From: Aphelenchoides besseyi
Lineage: Eukaryota; Nematoda; Chromadorea; Rhabditida; Aphelenchoididae
Direction: 5' to 3'
Length of the DNA stretch: 64,000 nucleotides
Assembly (NCBI GenBank): GCA_024699855.1
Contig: JAMPIQ010000003.1
Coordinates: forward strand, 3,782,001-3,846,000
In this document: one piece after another, positions 9,579 through 26,622 of the stretch
How positions within the stretch are numbered: the first letter of the stretch is position 1
Layout of the letters: each line of letters opens with the position of its first letter
Made by a program: the position numbers and the translations under genes
The notes under the pieces: model-generated
The model's input: the letters and a program-made list of their open reading frames with translations, nothing else
What the model was told of the DNA's origin: nothing
The model's database searches: none

Positions 9579-10039
9579 ACAGCTATGTAGTTCAATACAA
9601 TCATAGGTATATTCTCGTACTCTAATGTTCGACCGAAATCGTAGAATCCTGTTTGACTTAAAGTTCTGCTCTAATTGTCTAAGTTGTTCCTCCGTTCTTA
9701 GGTCATATCAATTGTGTTGAGATAATAAAACAGTTTGCTTGAACACGCTACCACAGATAGCTATCGAATAAAGTGTTACAAAGAAAGACAAAAGAGCATT
9801 TTAATGGTTTGTTTTCTTAAATCTCGCACCAAACAAGTCGATGAAAGATTGCACCGCGAAGACGCAAGACCAAGTGCCATTAGATGCAATGAAGACAAGT
9901 GGGCGTGGCTCGGAAACGTTGAAGTCAATTTATGCTACTCATATGGTTACTATATTCTTGCATCATGAACTTTATTCTTAGTTCGTTTACGCCATGAAAA
10001 GTCTTGTAAAACAACAATATGATCATTTAAACAGACGAT
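9579..10039. other. Enolase 3' region and gap to NUP85
   Basis: It holds an AATAAA signal at about 9,724. A 77-codon frame at 9,735-9,968 is present in all three copies but has no domain or splice support. The third partial copy (39,097 onward) begins inside this 3' region at CCTCCGTTCTTAGG. Confidence 0.4.
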
Positions 10040-12386
10040 TCACGACAACGATCTTAGCGCCGAACCACTACAAAGAGCTGGACGAAGAAACTTAATTTCG
10101 GTTGGCAACTCTACGGTGTGTGGACTGTCAGCTGCTTTGGACGGACGAATGATCGCGTTTTGAAGTTCGAAGTTGTTGACCGCTTTCATTAGATCGTAGA
10201 TTGAGTCTCGATCTAATTCGGGAACCTGAATAATCAAAGTGTTACAATCAGAAATCCTAAGTACGTACCTGAATGCAATCCGTGGTGGATGGATCCAACA
10301 ACTTGGTCATTTGATCGAACTACAACTTGTAAGGCAATTGGTGCCATTTCGGAAGTCACCAACTCGTAAAGTTTCCTGGCCCCTTCGCTTGCTTGTCCTC
10401 GAACGAGAAAACGACGAAACTGATAGAACCGTTGGAGAAGAAGCAGATTTGGATAGTTGAGGAACATGGTCGAAGTTGCGTCGAAGATTCGCAATTGACT
10501 GATGGTCTGGCATCGAATGTTGAGAGCATTTGTTTGAGACCAAGTTAATCAGATCGGAAAGTTCAGAGCGAAGAGCCCAGGAAAGTGCTTCGTTGTAATG
10601 ACCATCTTTCGCATATCTGAATGGAAAGCTCAGACTTCGAAACCCAGGATTCTTACCTTTCAACCAACGATCGAGCAACTACCGCTTTTGTTCGTGTTTA
10701 AGAGACAAGACGTACAATCGCTCGGCCTTCTTCACTGAGTCCAAACTCAAACGAACTAAACAAGAATCGAGTTCGTAGGTTGCATTTTCGGCACCACAAC
10801 TCAAAACGTAAGAGTAGGAATGCTCCAAAAATCGTACGACTCCAGCAGTGCTGTGCCGTAATCGATGATCATTGAGGTTCGAACATCTTCATCCGCATTC
10901 AAACGCTGTCGCTGTGGTTGAAGACCCTCGTTTCTTGCAGCTCCAAAGTTTGCTGTCTCTCTTCCCGATGACTGTTGTATCTGCTCGCCCAACATCGTGA
11001 TAACGGAAGGATCGAGTTTTTGAAACAGATCGCAAAGATGAACTGGAAACCACCAAGAAACCGAGTTCTCACAAATTTGCTTCAACATTTCGGGTAGTTT
11101 CTTGCACAAGATCGAGAAAATTGGCCGATCGATCTCCGTGTTCATCGTTTCGACCGTGCTGACATGTGTATCAGTTGGACAGAGTGTTTGATAACGAGTC
11201 TGAATATACGAACGGAAATTGAATTACAAGATCTTCACTCACTTGAGCTATTTTTCCAATGTTGTCGAGATCTGCTCCTGGACATGTAAAGAGCACATAA
11301 GCGGGCAGCAACTCGTACCAGAAATCGTACAAACTGCGACCACACTTCTCAAAAGACTCCATTTTGCCGATCAATATCCGGACGATCATCTCCAGTTCTT
11401 CACTTGAGCGTTTGAATGTTCCGTTGCGTAATGAGTCTCGAACTTTCTAAACAACGGAATTCTTATTGCCGGACATCACCACTGCACCTTTTGGGTTTCG
11501 ATGAATGAGCTCGTATTTTCGATTCCGGAATCAACGGCAAACTGGAAGCTCTGAAGAAAAGTGCCCAGTTGCTGAAGTGAGTTGTCTCGTTCAAAATTGC
11601 TGTGTTTTCGTAGAACTCGCATAGCCGAAGTGAAATCCGCGTGTACGATTGACAGTACGAGCTAAACAGAAGAGGTTTGTACGAACGAATTCCGTTGTTT
11701 ACCGCATTCCAATAGTACTGATGTGTTTCTGGAGCATCCGCTTTTTCGACCACTTGATCGCAAATCGTTTTTGCCGCATTTCCGAAGCAATGCAAACCCC
11801 AGTTGATCAGATCAATAACTAGAGGGTTGTCTGAAAACTCGTGAGAAAAATGTCCGAATGGAAGAACCTGTAGATTGAATGTAAACCGCTTCAGTCAACG
11901 ACCACAAAAACATCGGCGTTGTAGAGTTCCCGATGCAGCACAAGCTCCTTCTTTTCTCGATCGTTATCTTGCACATTTTGTAGGGCCGTTCGAATGGCCA
12001 TTCGATAGTGTTGACTGATGAGAATAGCACTAAAAGAAGAAACTGCTCACGAATTCTGAGCTAATCAACAAACTTTTCCGGTCGAAGAATCTCGTTGTTC
12101 GTACGAGCGAGCTCTTGAACCGCACAAAAAGTTTCTAAAGTCGTTTCAGTAGACAAATCGAAAAGCAAAACTGACCGTGCAAATCGTATATCAACGTTTT
12201 CGTAACCTGTGAACCGAAGAACGTTGTGTTCTTGCTCGGAGAGTCGCGAAAGAAACGATTCGCTTTTGTCTCCGCTACTCCCGATCCAACTTCCATTTTC
12301 GTGTAGTCTGAAGTGTCCAATTGGACGCTAACTCCAGCGATTTTGGCGGTTGAATGAAATGCCAAAATTTCATCATTGATTTTTAC
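10040..12386 (-). pseudogene. NUP85: NUP85 nucleoporin pseudogene, copy 1
   Basis: NUP85 is a helical scaffold subunit of the Y-complex of the nuclear pore. Matching segments run in order along the minus strand: QHYRMAIRTALQ, SWWFPVHLCDLFQKL, then YNEALSWALRSELSDL and YQFRRFLVRGQASEGARKLY, and finally SIYDLMKAVNNFEL. At least four one-base frame breaks lie in A/T runs, near 11,900, 12,065, 10,810 and 10,530. The last of these needs two more A to restore phase. No in-frame ATG was found near 12,386. Neighbouring single-copy genes read cleanly, so decay is more likely than poor sequence. Partial copies at 31,108 and 39,448 share the 10,810 break. Confidence 0.65.
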
Positions 12387-12603
12387 TGAGCAGTTGAAGT
12401 TTTTAGGGAACTCAAAAGCACAGAAGAAGCGGTTAAAGTGAGTGCTTGATTATGAATCGGTTTCCTGTTTGTTTCAGGAAGCAGAAGAACAGCAGACGAC
12501 GAAATTGGATCTCCGACCGAAAAGAAGTCCAATCAATCGGTTTATTTCACGCTTCCAAAATGATTCCACTCGTGAAATAAACTCTACAATGATATGCGTT
12601 TGC

Positions 12604-13025
12604 CTAACGGTCGAAAACAAGCGAATCGAAGTTCTCCCACGCGAATTCACGTCGACGTTTGGATGGAATCTGAACGTTCTCTTCAAGTGGGCACACTCGA
12701 TTCGCTACTCGAGCCACCAACTCACGATCTCCGTTGGTTGGAAGGCGAGTTGACTGACGAATAAGCTTCTGAAACAGCGGGAATAAGAAACCAGTCGTTG
12801 ATCTTACCGCCATTGCTTCTGCATCGGGAATGCGAATCGAACTGCGCAGTGGTCCAACTCATCGGTTGGTATCTTCTGACTGAGACAACATTGAAGACGA
12901 TTCAAATGGCTCTTGGAGTTGAGTTGAATCGATGGAGCTGAGAGTGGAAGACGATCACTCTGAACAGTCGATAGAAGAGCGATTGAATATAAACTCACAT
13001 TGTGGTTATTCGTATTTCCATCCAT
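12604..13025 (-). pseudogene. Small unknown protein, frameshifted copy
   Basis: Same three-exon layout as 107-529, with splice sites and the AATAAA signal (12,541-12,546) conserved. One T is missing near 12,850 in exon 1, so the frame after TDELD runs into unrelated residues. Either this copy is dead or it makes a truncated protein of about 75 residues. The other copy is open, so the gene family as a whole may still work. Confidence 0.5.
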
Positions 13026-13267
13026 GATGTTGACTGATTACCCTCGGTCAACTGTTTCGAAATGGAAAGAGCGAATTTGTATAAGCAAATTGTCGACAAA
13101 ATTAGTGATTCCGTGGAATCGACGAGTATAAAAGTAGCGTTTGAACGCCGAGATACGCGTTTGCTCGTTGTCGCTGTCCAATTGCTTCTCGTCAGTCAAC
13201 TGGTCAGTTTCCATTTTGCCCGTTCTTCTTCACGTTCTTTCTTCAGTGTTCATCGCTCAAGTTCGAC
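13026..13267. promoter_or_regulatory. Shared divergent promoter, copy 2, TATA at 13,127-13,134
   Basis: Near-identical to 530-771, including TATAAAAG and its distance from the peptide start codon. Confidence 0.5.
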
Positions 13268-13520
13268 ATGAACAAACAACTTTTCTTCATCGTTGCCGTG
13301 GCCTTCGTGTTGGTCGCTTTGATGCAAGTCCAAGTGGTGGGTTTTGGATTCATTCTGTCTCCTGATTCACTTGTTTCAGATTGAAGCTGGTAAAAAAACG
13401 GCCGCGAAGGAAGCTGCTGCTACAGTCGCTCCCAATTCAACTGCGAGTTCGATGTTCAGTTCAATCGGTTTGGTCGTTGTCCCGATGGTGCAACTCGCTC
13501 TTGGAGGAGCAAACTTTTAA
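13268..13520 (+). CDS. Tiny secreted hydrophobic peptide, paralogue 2
   Basis: Exons 13,268-13,336 and 13,380-13,520. Signal peptide and Lys/Ala-rich middle are as in paralogue 1. The last 12 residues (PMVQLALGGANF) align without gaps to PLIQFTVGAANF of paralogue 1, although the DNA under them is strongly diverged. The product is 69 residues. AATAAA follows at about 13,548. The function is unknown. Confidence 0.7.
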
Positions 13521-14376
13521 GCCACGTGTTGTTCTTACTTCGGATCTGAAATAAACGTTCTTTGAAATTTGTTATCTTGCAGTTTTTTGAGGATACAAGC
13601 TGTTTGAGACTACGGCTTGTTGATTGAGATCTCGAAAGATCGGAGTTACAGATGCATGAGTCAATGATGAATATTATTGAGCACTTGGTGTTTTTGTTGA
13701 TGGACAGTTGGGTTAGAGTGTCTTAAAGCAGTAGTGTCAGTTAACTCGTTGTCTTCGGCCGTAACTTGAATTACATCGCGAACAATCAAGTCCAACAACA
13801 CAACAATCATGCCCGTTGATGGAAATCCACGCTCAAGATGTTACAATCGTTATTTCAGTGTTCCATTCCACGACTTGGAGAACTTTGGCTAAAATGGACG
13901 ACGACGTTTCTATCGTTGTCTTCCGGTGGTCTACTCATTGAAAACGAATGAAACGGTGGTCAATGCTGATCGAATGATGACTCGTCTTTTTGCTACCCCC
14001 GAAAATGCAGAGTTCAATTTGGCAAAGTGGAATTCGAGATAGCGTTGGATTTAGAACGTTGCCAACACCCTGTCAGTTAATCTTCGTGCTTGATCATAAC
14101 TTTAAATTAATTGCTTTTTACCTTTGTTGGTCATTGGGTCGTTGGAAGAACGAATGTATCACAGGCTCAACAATTCGGTTTCGTGTTGTAATGAGTAAAT
14201 CAATAAAACTAACTCTTCTTGATTCAAAGTTAGAAGATTTTCGAATTTATTTCCTAAAAATTTAACAAAACATCCCAGGACATTCACTGTTAATTTAATT
14301 CGAGCTAATGGAGGAATAAAAGTTGGATACCTACGACCGATCAATTGACCTAAACGAGAAGATGCGTTCGGAATTT
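13521..14376. other. Intergenic with inverted fragment 13,835-13,985
   Basis: No gene is supported. The inverted relative of 1,196-1,345 lies here. The rest is AT-rich, with the 3' end of the dihydrolipoamide dehydrogenase gene converging from the right. Confidence 0.5.
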
Positions 14377-16594
<2,218 letters not shown>

Positions 16595-17567
16595 TTAGTT
16601 GATGCTAAGCGCAGATTTTGGACTTCGACCAAGACCGCCAAGCATAGTGCAGTATCTGAAAGGAACCGATGAGCTCAGTTGTAGAATTCAAGCTTACTGT
16701 TGAAGAGCTCCGACTCCAGCGTTCACGGCACAACTGCACGTTTCGCCGGCAGTTTGTTTCCATTTGATTGTTGCAGCACATTTTTTCAACGATTTCACAG
16801 CAGTTTCGATTTCAATTTTTGGTTGGCAGCTGAAAGAACTCAATTACGAACCACCTGCACAGATATTAGATACCTTTTGCGATCAAAACAGAAGCCGTTG
16901 GAGTTTTTCTTTAAGTAGCATTCTTTTCCACATTTGCCCAATTCCAGAACGACGTTAACCAGTTTGCCAACGTTTGTTCCAACACTCTTGGTCAATTTGA
17001 CGGTCTGTTTTCGAATTCGATCTTCAGCGCTGGCAATCACTTTGTTGTAGTCGATGTACGGAACCTGAGGACCTTTCTCACTCGCATGGCATCTAAATGA
17101 AATTGCCTTAAATATGGTTGTCCATCACATATTTACGTTTGCATGTTCATTTCCATGCATTGTACGAAGTTGTCGAGCATTGGAACCTTCTCCGTGACAC
17201 ATTTCTTCAGTCCCTCGGTATCGTTGGTTATCGCTTTGACGACATGCCAACAATCATGAAAGCAATCTAACAACTGAGCTTTCGCTGAAATCAAATGCTC
17301 GTCTTTAAATTGAATTGCATTCTGCAAACCTTCTGTAATACAATCATGTTGCTCTGTGCACGAACATTGACGAACTGTTTTGTTGGTTAGTCCCTCGTTA
17401 AGTATATCTCCCGCTTCTTTTGACAACTAAAAAATGATTGTATATAACTACAGTATCGATCATTCTGCACTTATGCACCTACTAAATGACGAGTATCTTA
17501 CCTTATCAGTTAGTCGTAATCCGAGACAGACGGGAAGAAGAAGCGCGAGAAGTACGACGGTTCGCAT
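16595..17567 (-). CDS. Cys-rich secreted nematode-type protein
   Basis: The start ATG at 17,567 gives a signal peptide (MRTVVLLALLLPVCLG). Five exons join in phase to the TAA at 16,595. The mature protein has many paired cysteines: CSCTEQHDC, CFHDCWHVV, QTCHAS, GKCGKECY, ETCSCAV and QYC. Helical stretches lie between them. This resembles nematode-specific secreted families of unknown function. It is not a DB module or ShKT domain by cysteine spacing. An extracellular or pseudocoelomic location is inferred from the signal peptide and the lack of a membrane segment. Confidence 0.75.
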
Positions 17568-18112
17568 GTTTTTGGTGAATGAAGAAAACAAGTCGAGAAC
17601 CCAACTTTTGAATTCGATTGAACTGCGACGACAACAAACGACGGCGAGAGCAAAACAATAAGGGCGCCGTAAAAATCGAGCAGTCAATTGACAATCGATG
17701 ACGGAGCAGTTTCTTCTGACCGAACGCCTGCACAAGTTAAAACGCCCAGTCAACGGGAACCCTGCGCGTTAGTGTTCGAGTAATCATCGAACGCAATCAC
17801 ACCATTGTGCTGTGTAGTTTGTGTGTTCATGGCATTGTCCCGACGGTTAGCGTCGTGTGGAAACAAAACTAAACGATTACTTACGGCGCTAGAGCAATTA
17901 CGTAACCCACGAATCAATCTGTGGGTCCATTGTTTTGAGTGCACAAGGTAGCGCTCAAACGATTCAAAAAAAGTTTTATTTGAAATAACCGGAAATAAAC
18001 GTAAACAAGTTGCGAGTTCTCGACACAACGGTCGATGAACCCGAACGACTACCGGCGGTTAATGTGAATCTTCTACGACAAAAACAAACTTCTTGTGTTA
18101 GTAAACAAAAAG
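17568..18112. other. Intergenic
   Basis: Promoter side of the Cys-rich gene and 3' side of the S28 gene. No exon, repeat or RNA gene was seen. Confidence 0.4.
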
Positions 18113-20516
18113 TTAAAGGTGCATAAAGTGCGCCAAAGAAATAAAAACAAAACTAATGATGACGGAAATCGCGGGAACAATTGCAGCCATTCCTTTCTTG
18201 GTGGTTGGTTGCGGACTAACTGATGGAGAAGTCCAGCTTGTCGGAGACGAACCGGTAGCCGGTGAACTAGACGAACTACTTTGATCAACTGTTTGACCCC
18301 ACGGATATTGGCCGTAAATATACTGACAATCACTTTTAGGCTCTGTAGGCAAAGTCCAACTGGGCAAAGGCCATTGCAGGGCACCGCGAGAGCAATCGAT
18401 ATTGCCAACGTTTTGTCCGGTCCAACATTTCAAAATATTGACAATCTAAAATCTCATGAACTAAAATTACCCCACAAATTTACTTGGAATCGAGCGTTCG
18501 TTACAGTCGGTGGATCGCAAGTGTTTGGAGCTCGAAGATCCAAATGATGAGCGCCGTATTCAATATTGTAAACGTAAATGTTATCTTGGAGACGAGAATA
18601 CGGAGCGAACACACTGTGGCGACCAGAATTTACATCAATGTTAGGGGCACCTTAAATGCGATAGTTGTGACTCAAATGAAACTAAATAATCTTGCTAATC
18701 ATTTTAAGTGAAAACAATTTGATTTCATTTAAACCGCAAGTGTTTGATGTGTCTTACCCGCGCTCCAAGGATCGAGATTGCCATTCCTGCAAGAATCTAT
18801 ATGAGTTTGTAATTTGATTCGAATTACGTCAAAATAATGTTTGTAGCGCCTTTCAAGTCGAAACCAAAGTATGTTGCTACAGCATCAAAATCGATCATAC
18901 GATTTTGGTAGCCACTAACATCTTGGTTAAGTGCGTCGCATTGTTGTTGCAAGTAGGACGTAAAGCTTGGTACATTTCCTTGTGTAGTATTGTAACAATC
19001 CGGCCAAAAGACCTAAACATACAGTAAGCCGATAAAGCTCATGATTCTCTTACATCATTTGGTGGCCCTTGAGCACAAATCGATATTGCAAGTTCGGTAC
19101 ACGATTGCCTGAACAAAACAATTTACTCAAACAGTTGAATGTGCATACCAATTCCATCCTCGCAAATCACCAAGGTTTTGGTCGATTGAGTCGGGGCATC
19201 CATCTTTGAAGCAAGTTGGATAGTTGGTGCCAAAGTAAGCGTCAAGAGCTTTCTTCAATCCGCGCACAGAAGCCGATGGATCATCTTGAATGGTCGCCAA
19301 ATTCTTACAAGCTTTTCGGAACGGCCATGCTCCAACATTGTCACGCAAAAACGATGCCCGATACGGATAGTTGGCCTTGAAAATGAGTAATCAATTTCAA
19401 CATCATCTTTAAATTTAATCTGAACAAGAAATCTTACCATTGCCATTGATTCGAAAGTCGATCGAATGAAGTATTTGAGTGATTGAATGTCGTCTTTATT
19501 CTTAACCTTTGATTTTGGATCAGTCATAAAGATTTTATTCAAGTTTTGAAGCTCCTTAGTTGTTGTTCCTGCAAACGTTATTGCAAATTTGAAAGGTTCA
19601 CAATTACCCCAATTGTCCAAGTCTGCAAACGCTTTGATTACTGCGTCCGTACTACAACCGAATGTGACAAGTGCATTCGTGAGAACTTTATGAAATGCGC
19701 CGAATTCAACGCCGCTATTACGGAAGTACGCAAGAGGTGCTGAAGCAGCCCAGGCCCTGTAATATCACTCATAAAATGACTCAACCTTACAACTTACGCA
19801 TCAAAAACGTGTGAGTGTAGAAGTCTCGCCCAGGCTGCCAACATTCCACCGTAAGATCCTAGATTGATTGAAATGATTAACAACTTAACTCTGCGAATCG
19901 AATTACCACCAACTGCAACTACTTTTCCTAATTTTGGATAATTCGTACGAAGATCTTTGACTACTTGAATATAATCTCGTAACGCTTGTTCAACAGACAA
20001 ATACGCGACTTTGGTTGTATCCTAAATTCTATTCTATTACACACTCTTTGGTTAGTTGCAATCACTTTGAAACTGTCTGCGCCAAATGGAAGTGTGGATC
20101 CTAAAAGTTTTCATTTATCCTTTCAACTAATTCTCCGTTACCGTAATATCGATGTTCTGCAAAAACTACCAGTGCATTCAACTGTGGAGCGATGTCGAGT
20201 AAAATTTGAGTGTTATCCACGAATCCTTCAATTGGCCCTTCATTACCTGTAAAGTAATTTTTACACCTAAGAGAAGCATCTTTCGATTACCGGTGTAAAA
20301 CAACACAGGACCACCATCCTTATAGTACGTATCGTTAATGTAATATGTCAACGAAAAATGTTGTGTATAGGATGAATCGTATTCGTCAATGTATACTGGA
20401 GAGTATTTTTTTACGTAAGGTAACGAAGTAGCTGAAGCTAAACGTGGTACTGGAGGTCGAACAGCACAAGCCGTCGACAAGAAGACAAACAAGATCAACC
20501 CAATAAGGTACCGCAT
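18113..20516 (-). CDS. S28 serine carboxypeptidase (prolyl-carboxypeptidase-like), GPI-type tail
   Basis: Family S28 enzymes cleave next to proline (PRCP, DPP7, nematode pcp genes). The start ATG at 20,516 gives a signal peptide (MRYLIGLILFVFLSTACA). The oxyanion and substrate region HRYYG, the catalytic Ser in VGGSYGGMLAAW, Asp in NGNLDPWSAG and His in AHHLDLR are all present and in order. Eleven or more exons join in phase. The C-terminus is a Ser/Thr/Pro-rich stalk followed by a hydrophobic end (FVFISLAHFMHL). That is the layout of a GPI signal or a membrane anchor and is unusual for soluble S28 enzymes. The likely site is the outer cell or gut surface. Confidence 0.9.
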
Positions 20517-21011
20517 TTTGAACCGTAGCCTAAAAGAAATACTTGAAAAAGCACAACTTGAAACGATTAACAATACAAAAACGGTTGAGTGCCGTTTACT
20601 TGTGATAAAATGAGTTTGAAGCGTCTAATAGAATTTGAATGCTTGATAGGAGAAAAGCGACCAACTTTACGCTATTCTCTTAATGTTGACGCTTATCAAA
20701 CAATCCTTAATTACCGCCTACTTATCATCTTAACTTAATTAAGTTGGTTGTTTCTGCATACTTCCAATTTCTTTTTCGAAGTGTTTGTTTTACCAAAAAC
20801 AAAACGATGATCTAATAGAAGTGCAATAGAACACTAAATCATATAATCGTTTAGGAACGTGCCCTCTGGAACGTCATTCAAACATTTTCATAACAAAATT
20901 TTTATCGACTTCTCGTTTCAAGTCAAAGAATTTGGTAAGAGTCCAGTTATAATGAAATTATGTTTTATTATCGGCTCTTATTATCATCGACACACCCAAT
21001 TGACAGCGCTT
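20517..21011. other. Intergenic
   Basis: AT-rich gap between two minus-strand genes. No feature could be supported. Confidence 0.4.
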
Positions 21012-22481
21012 TTACGACGTTTGTTGTGCATTCAGTTTTGCAATTTCGATGTAACTTTCGGGCACTTTCGGTTTTTCCAACCAATCGGTGTTACGCAGCT
21101 CGGGAAGCATGATTCCAATTATCGAGTAGGTGTCTTCGTAGTTCTCACCCACTTCATGTCCAGCGTACAAACAATTCATCAGACGTGGTAATCGTGCGTA
21201 GGCATCCAGTTCAGAACCGGATTGTTCACGAATGTGTTGACCAAGTTCACGACAAAGTTGTTCTTGAAATGTCGTAGCTTCAAGTTCGGCAATTTGCAGA
21301 CGTTCAACTGAAAATTGAGTTGAATAACTCGACAATACCCTCACGTTTATCGTAAATTGACAAAAGAAACAGGGCCGCACATTCTACAGAAGTCGGTCGA
21401 GTTCGTCGACATCTTTCAGCGCATCGAAAAATTCGTTGATAGAACGGTTCAATACACTTTTGCAGGTTTTCGTATTGTTCCTAAAAGTACAAAATGCTAA
21501 GGTTATATAATTGAAATCACGTCATTAAGTGCTCGAAAGTAGGGTCGAAAATTCGAAAGATCTATATAGTAAGCTGGAAACAACGCCAAACGCGGATCTC
21601 CAACCGTTGGAAAGTCTTGAAGTACAAAATAGAGTTTCGACGACAACGATGCTTGAAGTGCAATGCCCAAGAGAGCTTTTTTCTAAATACAAACAACATG
21701 ATTTCAACTTGTTGATAGTCACCTTATCCTCGGTTGTGATGTTTTGGAAATCGGACAAAATTTCGGCAATCGTTTCACACGCGAACATCAACACACGACT
21801 CTCAATCAGCGCATACTCGTCAAAGTACAATAGTCGTGGCGTATTGACCGAGCAAGGCAACAACTCTGCATTCTAAAACTGCTTGTTTTAATCAGAGCCA
21901 TGCGCGAATATTCAGTTAACCTGATGAACGGACGAAAAAAAAAGTTGTTTTTCGATGAAACGTTTGAAGAATTCGACTGATCGAGTCAACAACTTCAATG
22001 AGTTGTTCACACGCCATCCATCATTGGCAATTGAAATGTGAATTGTTGAAACGGTTGGAAGCACTGGACGTTCTTTCGACGTTCCCTTTTCGTTCTTGTG
22101 TTGGACAATCAAACTTCCATCGACCATTTTCAATCCTAATTCGACACTTTTTTTCATCCTGCACGAAGGACACAGCCGCCGTTGTTGAGATTTGCTGAGC
22201 GGGTCGTTGATTTGAAGATTACAACTTTCGTTCGATTTGCATTCGAGAAGGTCCGCTTTCTCAAAGTTTCTAAAGTCTTCAACATTATTCCGACTAAAAT
22301 GAGAGTTTACCGTCGAATAAACATTGAGCATGCTAAGCGTTGTAAAAGAAAGCTTAGTAAAAGTATACGAGATCAAAGGGTTCGTGGTTGCATAAAAGAC
22401 TCAATTACCTGAACAAATGGGCAGCGTATTGTCGATTATCGATCGAGCCGTTTGACCACAAATTTGACACGTTTTATTCAT
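21012..22481 (-). CDS. Divergent nuclear hormone receptor
   Basis: The start ATG at 22,481 leads into zinc finger 1 (CQICGQTAR...ICSAC), then SMFIRR in place of the usual FFRR box. Zinc finger 2 follows (LECKSNESC...LCPSCRMKKSVELGL). The ligand-binding half has helices typical of nematode receptors (KALLGIALQAS, DFPTVGDPRLALFPAYY, ECAALFLLSIYDK). All later exons join in phase to the TAA at 21,012. The DNA-binding part reads in frame only if a 17-nt segment (22,294-22,310, starting GTAAAC and ending TTTTAG) is removed as an intron. Zinc finger 2 has a longer middle loop than classical receptors. It is a nuclear transcription factor; ligand and targets are unknown. Confidence 0.8.
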
Positions 22482-23653
22482 TAGCTTAAATAGCGACCAA
22501 GCAATCAAACTGCTTTCAAGGTTATTCTAAGAAAAAAGTGAAGGACGGGAACTGAACGCGCTTGCAATCCGCTCGTGTCTTTCGCTGATCGGCAACGATT
22601 GCAATCAAACTCACATGTTGAATTTGGTGCTAATCACAAACAGCACACAAGTCGACGGTATGCTTCGAAAATGTCATTTGAGTTTGTAGTCCGATTGAAC
22701 CTAAGAATCTTCTTTTTCAAAATTGCTTTTTGAATGTTCGTCAGTTCCCGTTTCGATTGTTGTGATTTGCATTCGATAGTCGTGTAGGAAAACAACACGA
22801 GCAGCCGTCCGACTTCTTTCGCCGCACAAGCAAATTAGCTCTCAGTATCCTTTCGGGTTTCATTATCAGGAATCTTTTGCCGTCTTGGTTTTCGTCCAAA
22901 AGATTCATCTGAGTGCACTTTCATCGGTATAAAGTGCACAACGAGTGGTGTGATTCGAATGTTTTGAGTGAAAAGACGCGCGCATCAACAGAACGATTGT
23001 CTTTTCCGCCGTTCACGTGTCTCCGAAGTGTTCAAAGATCGCGTATGCGATGTTTCAATACGTGTATTAAAACTCTCAACTTCATTTCCTACTCCGCTTG
23101 TAGTCTGAAATGGCGGTTATGATTGTATGAATGACTTCACTAATCGTTCGAAGCTAATGAGCTTCTTTGCTTTCTGTTTTCTGTTTTTGTTTACGAACCG
23201 TCGCTCATGTTTACGTGTCTCCGGAAAGCGGCGATGTTTTGCTCTCTGTTGTGAAGGGCTTTAAGTTCTTTTTGCTCAGCGGCCGTTGTTTTCGGTGATT
23301 GTCGTTGACTTCGATTCGCGTTTCAAATTTTCCTCTTATCGAACTCATGTTGTTTATCGTTGAGAAGATCGGTCACCATGGAATTTGCTTTCATGAATAT
23401 GATATTTCAATGTTTTTTTAAAAAAAAGAACGATTACTTTTTGTTTAAGAACTAAAATGCACGAAGGTTGTCCTCTCATTGGCAGACGAATTGTTCGCAA
23501 AGAACTTTGATCCAAAGAACGAGTATAAAGTTCACGATCGGTTAGCGGGCAATTTCTTGTTTGTCTCATATGCTTCAGCGGTTGTTGGCGTGTGTATTTT
23601 CGAAAAACAATGTGATCATTTTTCAGTTCCCAACAACAATCAGCGCGCACACA
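22482..23653. other. Divergent promoter region, receptor (-) and acyl-CoA synthetase (+)
   Basis: About 1.2 kb with no convincing exon. Runs of short frames occur on both strands without splice support. It separates two head-to-head genes linked by lipid biology; co-regulation is only a suggestion. Confidence 0.4.

Positions 23654-26622
<2,969 letters not shown>

Larger units (their letters stand above)
3281..11276 (+). repeat. 8-kb block, copy 1 (inverted partner 31,108-39,090)
   Basis: Gene order and sequence of this block recur in reverse complement at 31,108-39,090. In order it holds an F-box-like gene, two tRNA-like elements, a Nudix remnant, a small ORF, the enolase and the 3' part of NUP85. 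The copies differ by scattered substitutions and single-base indels. The left boundary lies at the shared run GTGCGAGTTGAGACTGG. The right boundary lies at GAGATCTGCT, inside a NUP85 exon. Confidence 0.9.
12505..13481 (+). repeat. Direct repeat, copy 2 (partner 12-985)
   Basis: Second copy of the small-protein/secreted-peptide pair, same orientation as copy 1. It abuts the NUP85 pseudogene on its left. Confidence 0.9.

Noticed and set aside
9735..9968. 77-codon frame found in three copies
   Set aside because: Conservation only reflects recent duplication; no domain, signal or splice support, and it lies in the enolase 3' region.
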